The translations under genes and the position numbers were made by a program. A DNA stretch of 64,000 nt from Pseudarthrobacter sp. C4D7 (GTDB lineage: Bacteria > Actinomycetota > Actinomycetes > Actinomycetales > Micrococcaceae): positions 62,001 to 126,000 of the forward strand of contig NZ_JABFMW010000009.1 in assembly GCF_013359725.1 (NCBI RefSeq), written 5' to 3'. The notes beneath the pieces were generated by a model. That model saw only the letters and a list, made by a program, of their open reading frames with translations. It made no database searches and was not told where the DNA came from. This document shows, piece by piece, positions 55,223 through 62,342 of the stretch (its first letter is position 1; each line of letters starts with the position of its first letter).

Positions 55223-55885
55223 TTGGACACTTCCGCACCGGTACGAATTCTGACTGTCTGCACCGGGAACATCTGCCGGTCGCCCGTGGCCGAAAGGCTG
55301 CTGCAGGCGGGGCTGGACCAGGTGGTTCCGGGTGGTTTCCAGGTGGCCAGTGCCGGAACGCGGGCGATGGTGGGCGAGCCCATGCAGCCCCTCTCGGCGG
55401 AGATCGTACGGACCTTCGGCGGGGACCCGGACGGGTTCGCGGCACGGCAGCTTACCCCGAAGATTCTGCGCGGCGTGGACCTGGTACTCACCATGACCTC
55501 CGGGCACCGCGGGGAAGTCCTCCAGCTTGATGCCTCCCTGCTCAAGCGGACATTCACCATCCGCGAGTTCGCCCGCATGCTTGATGTCCTCGATCGAAGG
55601 GCGGCCGACAACAGCAGCCAGCCCGCCGCCGTCGTGCCGTTCCCTGAAGCAGCGTCCGACGACGAGTCCCGGCTCGCAGCCAACGCCGCCTTCTGGCGGG
55701 GGCTGCCTGCGCGGGCCGCCGGGGTGCGGCACCTCTCCCTTCCGGCGGACGCTTCGGAGAACGACATTGTGGACCCGTACCGCCGCTCGTCGGAGGTCTA
55801 CCGGGAGATGGAGGACCAGCTGGCGCCGGCCATCGTCTCCATCCTGCGCCACGCGCGGCTCAACGCACCGGCCACGGTGGACTGA
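55223..55885 (+). CDS. Low-molecular-weight protein tyrosine phosphatase
   Basis: 220 residues from TTG 55223. P-loop C13-T-G-N-I-C18-R19-S carries the catalytic C13 and R19; the general-acid loop appears late as DIVDPYRRSSEVYREM. It is longer than the ~150-residue core because of inserts around residues 95-160. Such Wzb-like phosphatases counter tyrosine kinases of polysaccharide export. A LytR-CpsA-Psr protein gene follows after 145 bp, fitting a wall or capsule polymer role. The start is weak (GAGA ~11 nt upstream). Confidence 0.88.
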   Translation: MDTSAPVRILTVCTGNICRSPVAERLLQAGLDQVVPGGFQVASAGTRAMVGEPMQPLSAEIVRTFGGDPDGFAARQLTPKILRGVDLVLTMTSGHRGEVLQLDASLLKRTFTIREFARMLDVLDRRAADNSSQPAAVVPFPEAASDDESRLAANAAFWRGLPARAAGVRHLSLPADASENDIVDPYRRSSEVYREMEDQLAPAIVSILRHARLNAPATVD

Positions 55886-56030
55886 CCGCTGGGACGTTTT
55901 CGCAGTTCAGCGGCGGGCGACGCCGGGCAATCCGCCGGCCACGCCAGGTGACAGTTTGGATACTCCTGTAGCCAATGGGGGCATCAGGGACGGACACTGA
56001 TCCCACCAGTCACAATGAGGTGGAGGCGGC

Positions 56031-57176
56031 ATGAGCGTTCCAGGCGGTTCTGATCCATCCGGACCCGGCGAGGGAAACCCCGGTTCACGGCAACCCGGCC
56101 CAACCAGTTCCCACCAGCCTGCCTGGCTGCTGGCCCTGGGCCGCCGCCGGTGGATTGCCGCCCTGCTGGCGCTGGTGCTGGTGGTGGCTGCCGGCATTGC
56201 TGTGTTCAGCCTGAACCGGGCAGGGCAGGACGCGCAGCCCGCTGCCACCCAGACCCAGTCGCCCAGCGCCACTCCCACTCCCACCCCAACGCCGTCGGAA
56301 ACTCCTCCGCCGGCACCTGCCGCCCCGCCGCCGCCCGCCCCGATTGCCGACCTGCCGGCGGCGCCGATGAACATCCTGGTGATCGGCAGCGACATCCGGG
56401 ATACCCCCGCCCGCGAGGCCGCCGCCCACACGGCAGCCACGGGTGAACCGCAGGACCAGCGGGCAGACACGCTCATGGTGGTCCACGTCCCTGCCGACCG
56501 GCGGAGCCTCTACCTTATTTCCATCAACCGCGATAACTGGGTGGACATCCCCGGTTTCGGCGGCGCCAAGATCAACACCGCGCTGCAGTACGGCGGGATC
56601 GACATGCAGACCGCCACGGTCCAGCAGCTGCTGGGAATCACCATCGACCACACCCTGATGCTCGATTTCGGCGGGTTCAAGATCCTGGTGGACGGCCTGG
56701 GCGGCATTGACGTCAACGTGCCGGTTGCCTTCCAGTCCACGATCGAAACCCAGCACGTCTTCAGCGCCGGGGTGAACCATCTGGACGGCCAGGCAGCGCT
56801 GGAGTTTTCCCGCGAGCGCCACGCGTTCGCGGACGGGGACTTCCAGCGCGTGCGGGACCAGCAGATCATGCTGCGCGCCATCCTGGGGCGCCTTACCGCG
56901 GGCGGAGCGTTGAATGACGTGAATACGGTGCGGTCGCTGGTGGATTTTGCTTCCTGCTGCCTGACGGTGGACCGGGCCTTCGACCCCGTCCAGGCTGCGG
57001 TGCTGGCCTACAGCCTGCGGAACCTTGACGTGAACGCCATTGGGACCATGACGCTTCCGACGACGGGCTCCGGCTTCGTTGCCGGACAATCGGTGCTGTT
57101 CCCGGACTACGCCGGGATTGCGGCGGTAGGCGCGGCCCTGCGGGAGGGCCGGATCGCCGATTTCGCGAAGCCGTAG
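56031..57176 (+). CDS. LytR-CpsA-Psr (LCP) family glycopolymer transferase
   Basis: 381 residues. A short cytoplasmic tail, one helix (WIAALLALVLVVAAGIAVFSL, residues ~41-61), a Thr/Pro-rich wall linker, then the LCP domain: NILVIGSDIRD, RADTLMVVHVPADRRSLYLISINRDNWVDIPGFG (Arg/Asp for pyrophosphate) and NHLDGQAALEFSRERHAFADGDFQRVRDQQ. LCP enzymes attach teichoic-like or arabinogalactan polymers to peptidoglycan. GGAGG precedes ATG 56031. It follows a phosphatase gene and precedes phoD. Confidence 0.93.
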   Translation: MSVPGGSDPSGPGEGNPGSRQPGPTSSHQPAWLLALGRRRWIAALLALVLVVAAGIAVFSLNRAGQDAQPAATQTQSPSATPTPTPTPSETPPPAPAAPPPPAPIADLPAAPMNILVIGSDIRDTPAREAAAHTAATGEPQDQRADTLMVVHVPADRRSLYLISINRDNWVDIPGFGGAKINTALQYGGIDMQTATVQQLLGITIDHTLMLDFGGFKILVDGLGGIDVNVPVAFQSTIETQHVFSAGVNHLDGQAALEFSRERHAFADGDFQRVRDQQIMLRAILGRLTAGGALNDVNTVRSLVDFASCCLTVDRAFDPVQAAVLAYSLRNLDVNAIGTMTLPTTGSGFVAGQSVLFPDYAGIAAVGAALREGRIADFAKP

Positions 57177-57221
57177 GGCGGGCTGGGCGCGGCGCCCGGG
57201 CGGCCATCGTCGGCCGGCATA

Positions 57222-57321
57222 ACGACGCGCACCGGGGGTTGCGCGGCGCATCTTCCTTTTCGCGGCCCGCATTCAGGGGGCGTCGGGGAGCATGCGCCGC
57301 GCGGGCGAATTTGCGCGTCGT
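57222..57321. repeat. Palindromic intergenic repeat, copy 1 (upstream of phoD)
   Basis: Nested inverted repeats: ACGACGCGCA (57222-57231) with TGCGCGTCGT (57312-57321) and GCGCGGCGCAT (57241-57251) with ATGCGCCGCGC (57292-57302). The words GGGGGCGTCG (57276-57285) and GAATTTGCG (57307-57315) recur in copy 2. It lies between the LCP and phoD genes. Confidence 0.6.
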
Positions 57322-57380
57322 ACACCCCCGGTTCACCCGGCCGCCAGCAGCTGTGTTCCGGCCCGGGAAAGGCTGGAGAC

Positions 57381-59072
57381 ATGACTGAGTCTTCCCAGGC
57401 AGGGGTTTCCCGCCGCACCATCGTCAAGAGTTCCGTCCTCGCTGCTGCCCTGGCTTCCGTCCCCGCCGCGAACGCGTCGGCAGCCGGCCAGTCTCCCGGC
57501 GGCGTGGCGCTGGTCCGCAACCGGCTCACGCTGCCTAGCGGCATCGCCACCGGCGACGTCACCTCCGACTCGGCGGTGCTCTGGTCCCGCGCTTCGGGCG
57601 CCGGGCGGATGACCGCCGTCCTGCGGGCAGTGGACGACGCCGGCCAGGTCCTGCGCGGGCGCGGCGCCTTTGAGCGGGTCCTTCGCGGGCCCCGCGCCAC
57701 CCAGGCGTCCGATTTCACCGCCAAGATCCACGCCGGCAATCTGCCCTCCAACACCCGGTTCGCGCTGGAGATCAGCTTTGAGGACGACGGCGGCGCGGCC
57801 GGCGAGACGGTCCGCGGCGGCTTCCGCACGGCACCGGACATGGGGACGGTCAACGGCAAGGGCCGCACCGGCGGGACGGGCAAGGGAAGCGACGTCCCGG
57901 ACTCGTCCGCGCAAAGCTTTGTGTGGACAGGCGACACCGCGGGCCAGGGGTGGGGCATCAACGAAGAGATCGGCGGCATGCGCGGCTACCGGGCCATGCA
58001 CCAGACCCGTCCCGACTTCTTCATCCACTCCGGCGACACCGTCTACGCCGATGGCCCCATCGCCGAAACCGTGGTCGAAAAGGACGGGCAGGTGTGGCGG
58101 AACCTGGTGACCGAAGAGGTGTCCAAGGTGGCCGAGACGCTCACCGAGTTCCGCGGCCGCCACCGCTACAACTCCATGGACGCCAACATGCGGGCCCTGT
58201 TCGCGGACGTGCCGGTGATCGCCCAGTGGGACGACCACGAGACGCACAACAACTGGTACCCCGGCCAGGTCCTGGACGACTCCCGGTACACGGTACGGGA
58301 CGTCAACACCCTCGCCGCCCGTGGCCGGCAGGCCTGGCAGGAGAACATGCCCATCGCGGACAGCTCGGCCACCTGGCGTCCGGGGACCTTCGACGACGCC
58401 GGCACGTACCAGCCGGCACGCATCTACCGGAAGATCTCCCGCGGCCCGCAGCTGGACATCTTCTGCCTGGACATGCGCACCTACAAGTCCCCGAACACGG
58501 ACGGCAAGGAACCCTACGCCACCGCCATCCTGGGCCAGGAGCAGGCGGACTGGCTGGTCAGCGAGGTCAGCAAGTCCAAGGCGACGTGGAAGGTCATCGC
58601 CAACGACCTGCCCCTGGGGATCGTGGTCCCGGACGGCCCGGTGAACGAGGAGAGCGTGTCCAACCGCGACGCCGGTGCGCCCCTGGGCCGGGAGCTGGAA
58701 ATCGCCGGCGTGCTCAGCGCGTTCAAGCGCAACGGCGTGAAGAACACCGTGTGGCTCACCGCGGACGTGCACTATTGCGCCGCCCACCACTACTCCCCCG
58801 AACGCGCAGCCTTCACCGACTTCGACCCGTTCTGGGAGTTCGTGGCCGGACCCATCGCGGCAGGATCCTTCGGCCCCAACGCGATGGACGGCACCTTTGG
58901 CCCCGAGGTGGTGTTCTCCAAGGCCGGACGCTTCGCCGGCGAGTCCCCGCGCGACGGCGAAAACCAGTTCTTTGGGCACGTCCAGCTGGGTGAGGACAAC
59001 AGCTTCACCGTAAGCCTCCGCAATGCCAACGGCGCCACCGTGTTCTCGAAGGTCCTGACCCCCGAACGGTAG
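57381..59072 (+). CDS. phoD: Alkaline phosphatase D (PhoD), Tat-exported
   Basis: 563 residues. SRRTIVKSSVLAAALASVPAANASA is a twin-arginine signal. LPSGIATGDVTSDSAVLWSRASG is the PhoD N-terminal domain, and the metallophosphatase core follows: FVWTGDTAGQGWGIN (first Fe-binding Asp), FFIHSGDTVYADGP, VIAQWDDHETHNNWYPG and VWLTADVHYCAAHHYSP (terminal His). Metal ligands (Asp, Asn, His, Cys) are all present. It hydrolyses phosphomonoesters and diesters outside the membrane. Two repeat elements flank the gene. GGAGA precedes ATG 57381. Confidence 0.92.
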   Translation: MTESSQAGVSRRTIVKSSVLAAALASVPAANASAAGQSPGGVALVRNRLTLPSGIATGDVTSDSAVLWSRASGAGRMTAVLRAVDDAGQVLRGRGAFERVLRGPRATQASDFTAKIHAGNLPSNTRFALEISFEDDGGAAGETVRGGFRTAPDMGTVNGKGRTGGTGKGSDVPDSSAQSFVWTGDTAGQGWGINEEIGGMRGYRAMHQTRPDFFIHSGDTVYADGPIAETVVEKDGQVWRNLVTEEVSKVAETLTEFRGRHRYNSMDANMRALFADVPVIAQWDDHETHNNWYPGQVLDDSRYTVRDVNTLAARGRQAWQENMPIADSSATWRPGTFDDAGTYQPARIYRKISRGPQLDIFCLDMRTYKSPNTDGKEPYATAILGQEQADWLVSEVSKSKATWKVIANDLPLGIVVPDGPVNEESVSNRDAGAPLGRELEIAGVLSAFKRNGVKNTVWLTADVHYCAAHHYSPERAAFTDFDPFWEFVAGPIAAGSFGPNAMDGTFGPEVVFSKAGRFAGESPRDGENQFFGHVQLGEDNSFTVSLRNANGATVFSKVLTPER

Positions 59073-59095
59073 ACCCCGCTCCGCGCGGGTCCCCC

Positions 59096-59170
59096 ACGAC
59101 GCGCAAAACTTGCGGCGACGCCCAGAGTTCCTGACGCCCCCCATATCTGGGGGGCGTCGATGAATTTGCG
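59096..59170. repeat. Palindromic intergenic repeat, copy 2 (downstream of phoD)
   Basis: ACGACGCGCA (59096-59105) repeats the left end of copy 1. A perfect stem GACGCCCCCC-ATATCT-GGGGGGCGTC (59133-59158) gives the shared word GGGGGCGTCG, and GAATTTGCG (59162-59170) repeats the right side. It may also serve as a terminator for phoD. Confidence 0.6.
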
Positions 59171-59332
59171 GGGCGCGAACGGGAATCCGCGTCGATCTGG
59201 GGCGCACGCACCGTGGTGCCCTGCCGCCGTCGTCCGTTATTCTGCGGCCCTTGCTGGGTACGCCGTTGGTAGTGTTCCTGCACCCAGGACACGGACGGAA
59301 CGGCCAGTTCAAGGCAAGGACGGGGTGATGGT

Positions 59333-60124
59333 GTGGACGGCGGAACTTCGGACGACGGCGGCATGACGGCGGCGGCCCAACGTGCGGGGGCCGTTGAGCT
59401 GCTCCTGGTCCGGCACGGCGAGAGCGAAGGCAACGTAGCGGCCACCGAGGCCCGCGAGGCCGGCGTGGAAGTGATCCAGGTCCCCGCCCGGGACGCGGAT
59501 GTGGACCTCTCCGGTACCGGCAGGGACCAGGCAAAGGCGCTGGGCACCGCGCTGGCACGGATCGCCGTCGAGTTCCGTCCGGACGCCGTGGTGTCCTCGC
59601 CCTACGCACGCGCCCTGCAGACGGCTGAAATTGCGGTGGAAACGGCCGGGTGGCCGGTGCAGGTGCGCACGGACGAGCGGCTCCGGGACCGCGAACTCGG
59701 CATCCTGGACCGGCTCACCCGGCTGGGCGTGGAAACCCGCTACCCCGAGGAGTCTGAACGCCGGGACTGGCTGGGCAAGCTGTACTACCGGCCGCCGGGC
59801 GGGGAATCCTGGGCGGACGTGGCCCTGCGGCTGCGGTCCGTGCTGGCGGAACTGAACAGCCTGGGCACCGGCCATCGGGTCATGTTGGTGTGCCATGACG
59901 CCGTGATCATGCTGTTCCGCTACGTGCTGGAAGGGCTCAGCGAGGAGGAGCTGCTGGACCTTGCTGCCAGGGAGTCCATCCTCAACGCCTCGATGACCCG
60001 GTTCGTCCGCCCGTCCGGGGTGGGCCCGTGGACACTGGAGAGCTTCAATGTCGCCGACCATCTGGCCGAGCAGGGCGTCGCGGTCACCGAGCACGGAGGA
60101 GACACCAGTGTCCGGCCGCAGTGA
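59333..60124 (+). CDS. Histidine phosphatase family protein
   Basis: 263 residues. LLLVRHGESEGN contains the phosphohistidine R27-H28-G; RPDAVVSSPYARALQTAEI and LRDRELGILD complete the phosphoglycerate-mutase-like pocket, and MLVCHDAVIMLFRYVL gives the second His. It is larger than cofactor-dependent mutase but fits broad-specificity phosphatases of the SixA/GpmB class. GTG 59333 is taken as start; ATG 59363 is an alternative, neither with a strong ribosome site. It overlaps the next gene by 17 bp, so the two are coupled. Confidence 0.88.
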   Translation: MDGGTSDDGGMTAAAQRAGAVELLLVRHGESEGNVAATEAREAGVEVIQVPARDADVDLSGTGRDQAKALGTALARIAVEFRPDAVVSSPYARALQTAEIAVETAGWPVQVRTDERLRDRELGILDRLTRLGVETRYPEESERRDWLGKLYYRPPGGESWADVALRLRSVLAELNSLGTGHRVMLVCHDAVIMLFRYVLEGLSEEELLDLAARESILNASMTRFVRPSGVGPWTLESFNVADHLAEQGVAVTEHGGDTSVRPQ

Positions 60125-61034
60125 CTCCGGCGGCGCCACCCTGGTAGCGCCGTCCCTTCTGCGGGAATGGCCTCTGCCGGAGCCAGGGGCGGATAAGTAT
60201 TCCCGCGGCTCGGTGCTGGTGGTGGGCGGGGCCAGGGCCACGCCCGGGGCTGCGCTGCTGGCCGGCGTCTCCGCGCTGCGGGCAGGGGCCGGGAAGCTTA
60301 CCCTGGCAGTGGCGGAATCGGTGGCCGTTCAACTGGGAGTTGCCCTGCCGGAATGCGGTGCGATCGGCCTGCCCGAGACTCCCGGAGGATCCGTCAAGCC
60401 TGAACTGGCCGCAATCGACTCGTACTTGGACGCGGCGGACACCCTGCTGGTGGGGCCCGGTCTGGATGACCCCGACCTCGCCGGGGAACTGCTTGAAGCG
60501 TTGCTGGAACGCGGGGACCGCAGTTCCGGCGGTTCCGATGGCGACCAAGGAGGCCCCGCCGTCGTCCTCGACGCCTACGCGCTGGGCGCCGTGGCGCAGC
60601 TGGAAGGCCGGCTGGACCCCTGGCGCGGCCGGCTGATCCTCACCCCGAACCCAAAGGAAGCCGCGATCCTGCTGGGCCGGGACGTGCAGGACCTCGAAAA
60701 GGACCTTGCCGAAATCTCGGAACGGTTCAGCGCCGTGGTCAGCTGCCAGGGACTGATCACCCAGCCGCCGGGGCACGCCCCGGACGGCCCCGGCCTGTGG
60801 AAGATCACGACGGGATACGGCGGTCTGGGCACATCCGGCAGCGGCGACGTCCTGGCGGGGGCGATTGCCGGGCTGCGCGCCCGTGGAACCACCGGCGCCC
60901 AGGCAGCATGCTGGGGAACCCACCTGCACGCGGCGGCGGCGGACCGGCTGGCCAGCAGGCTGGGGCCGCTGGGATTCCTGGCCCGCGAACTGGCCGATGA
61001 ACTGCCCGCCCTGATGCTGGAACTCAGCGTCTGA
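60108..61034 (+). CDS. nnrD: ADP-dependent NAD(P)H-hydrate dehydratase
   Basis: 308 residues from GTG 60108 (GGAGGA 7 nt upstream), overlapping the phosphatase gene. YSRGSVLVVGGARATPGAALLAGVSALRAGAGKLTLA is the NnrD/YjeF C-terminal domain start; LILTPNPKEAAILLG, and GTSGSGDVLAGAIAGLRARG with the catalytic Asp, complete the ribokinase-like fold. It repairs damaged NAD(P)HX using ADP. The epimerase half is not present in this gene. Confidence 0.92.
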   Translation: MSGRSDSGGATLVAPSLLREWPLPEPGADKYSRGSVLVVGGARATPGAALLAGVSALRAGAGKLTLAVAESVAVQLGVALPECGAIGLPETPGGSVKPELAAIDSYLDAADTLLVGPGLDDPDLAGELLEALLERGDRSSGGSDGDQGGPAVVLDAYALGAVAQLEGRLDPWRGRLILTPNPKEAAILLGRDVQDLEKDLAEISERFSAVVSCQGLITQPPGHAPDGPGLWKITTGYGGLGTSGSGDVLAGAIAGLRARGTTGAQAACWGTHLHAAAADRLASRLGPLGFLARELADELPALMLELSV

Positions 61035-61094
61035 CGCATGGCCCCGGCCGCGGATGCCGGCATGGACTCGGCGGGCCTGGCACAGACACAGGGA

Positions 61095-61120
61095 TGGCCC
61101 CCGGCCGAAGCCGGGGGCCA
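61095..61120 (+). terminator. Terminator-like hairpin after nnrD
   Basis: TGGCCCCCGGC (61095-61105), CGAA, GCCGGGGGCCA (61110-61120): a perfect 11-bp stem with a stable tetraloop 60 bp after the nnrD stop. No U-tract follows. Confidence 0.6.
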
Positions 61121-61241
61121 CCGTGGCGGGAGGCTGGGCCTACGCTGCCGGTGCGCTGTCTGGCGCTGTGGCGTGCCCAGAATGGCGATACGCCCCTAAA
61201 GGCAGTCAACAGATGCGCCCGCTTCCCGGTCCTGAATGGAA

Positions 61242-61664
61242 CTACGCGGCGATTTCCTGCTTTTCCCCCTTCGTTTCAACCTCAATCCTGCGCGGCTTGG
61301 CCTTCTCGGCAACCGGGATCCGCAGCGTCAGCACGCCTGCGTCGTAGCTGGCCGAGACGTGGTCGGTGTCCAGCGTGTCGCCAAGGATCAGTTGGCGGCT
61401 GAAGACTCCGCGCGGCCGTTCGGCGGCGACCAACTCGGTGTCCTTGCCCACCGGCTCCGGGCGTTCGGCCCGCACCGTCAGGACATTCCGTTCGACGTCG
61501 ACGTCCACTGAGTCCGCCGTTACGCCGGGCAAATCGAAGGCCACAACGAATTCCTGATCCTCGCGCCATGCATCCATTGGCATCGCCGCCGGGCGTGCAG
61601 CCGTGCCGAGGACCTGCTGGGCCAGCCTGTCCAGCTCGCGGAACGGATCGGTTCGCATCAACAT
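61242..61664 (-). CDS. Hsp20/alpha-crystallin small heat shock protein
   Basis: 140 residues. An N-terminal arm [18 protein letters not shown], then the alpha-crystallin domain ([71 protein letters not shown]) with the A-x-x-x-G-V-L-T signature and an RIPV tail close to the I-x-I/V anchor. It binds unfolding proteins as an oligomer. GGAGGG precedes the start; ATG 61658 is a second option. An inverted repeat and a half HAIR-like ACTCAAG lie upstream. Confidence 0.9.
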   Translation of the reverse strand: MLMRTDPFRELDRLAQQVLGTAARPAAMPMDAWREDQEFVVAFDLPGVTADSVDVDVERNVLTVRAERPEPVGKDTELVAAERPRGVFSRQLILGDTLDTDHVSASYDAGVLTLRIPVAEKAKPRRIEVETKGEKQEIAA

Positions 61665-61704
61665 GGCTTCCCTCCTCGTAAGAGATGGTCCAACACCGTT
61701 TCCT

Positions 61705-61750
61705 TGTCAGCCAATCTATAGTGGCTGACATAGATTTTTTAGCACTCAAG
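61705..61750 (-). promoter_or_regulatory. Hsp20 upstream inverted repeat and half HAIR site
   Basis: TGTCAGCCA (61705-61713), 8 nt, TGGCTGACA (61722-61730) is a perfect 9-bp inverted repeat with TATAG in its centre. ACTCAAG (61744-61750) matches one arm of the HspR-type HAIR. A MerR-family (HspR-like) regulator is a candidate. Confidence 0.5.
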
Positions 61751-61816
61751 AAGCAGGTCCGCAAGAGCTTTCGACATCAAATCCGCCAAGATTTTCCGCC
61801 TCACCCGGGCAGCGGA

Positions 61817-61860
61817 AAGGGGGCCTTCCGACCGCTAACGCGCAGCCGGAGGGCCCCCTT
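61817..61860 (-). terminator. Terminator hairpin after the proline-rich gene
   Basis: AAGGGGGCC (61817-61825) pairs perfectly with GGCCCCCTT (61852-61860), 13 bp beyond the stop of the minus-strand gene, extended by a further CCG/CGG pairing. Confidence 0.6.
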
Positions 61861-61873
61861 GTGGAGCTTGCGG

Positions 61874-62065
61874 TCAGTCTCTGGTGGGGTCCGGACGAAG
61901 CGGCGCCGGGCCGGGATCGGGAACGGGCAGCGGGCCCGGGGGTCCGGGGAAAGGATTCGGTGACGGCGGCCCCGGCGGACGAGGCTGGGTAGGGTCCGGG
62001 GATGTGGGTTCGGGACCGGGCTCCGGCGGAAACGGCTCAGGTTCGTGCACTGGCGGGATGGTCAT
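61874..62065 (-). CDS. Proline-rich small protein, 63 aa
   Basis: About half of the residues are Pro (MTIPPVHEPEPFPPEPGPEP then PDPTQPRPPGPPSPNPFPG), with no Cys, no helix and no membrane segment. GAGGGGAAG lies 5-6 nt before ATG 62065 and a terminator hairpin follows the stop, so the gene has its own signals. It would be an unfolded polyproline-like peptide. The function is unknown. The opposite strand is open too but lacks comparable signals. Confidence 0.5.
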   Translation of the reverse strand: MTIPPVHEPEPFPPEPGPEPTSPDPTQPRPPGPPSPNPFPGPPGPLPVPDPGPAPLRPDPTRD

Positions 62066-62260
62066 GAACTTCCCCTCTTCACGCTGGGCGGATGTGCCTT
62101 GGACTGATCAGACTACGCTTGCCGCCCGCCCGCAACCACCCTCCCCCTCCCTCATTTGCTCCATCAGTTGCGGTCCCTGAACACCGGTTTTAGGAGCCCT
62201 ACGTGATGGAGCATCACGACGGCGGGACGCTGCCGGCGTGCGCAGCGCCCGGTTCCGGCA

Positions 62261-62279
62261 GCCCCGGGCAGCCCGGGGC
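62261..62279. repeat. Short hairpin GCCCCGGG-CAG-CCCGGGGC
   Basis: Perfect 8-bp arms in the gap between the proline-rich gene and the S9 peptidase gene. No U-tract is present. Confidence 0.35.
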
Positions 62280-62327
62280 ACGTCACGCAGTCAGCGAACG
62301 GCCCGCCTGCCCGCAGCAGGAGGTCTA

Positions 62328-62342
62328 TATATTGAGTTCATG
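62328..62342 (+). promoter_or_regulatory. Leaderless -10 and ATG of the S9 peptidase gene
   Basis: TATATT (62328-62333), 6 nt, ATG 62340. The nearest AGGAGG (62318-62323) is 16 nt away, too far for translation, so a leaderless start is preferred. Confidence 0.5.

Noticed and set aside
57333..59609. 758-codon minus-strand open frame opposite phoD
   Set aside because: Arg/Gly/Val-rich low-complexity translation; phoD has a Tat signal and metal ligands on the plus strand.
61141..61153. TACGCT followed by GTG 61151 as another leaderless start
   Set aside because: The spacing is too short (4 nt) and the downstream frame has no coding character.
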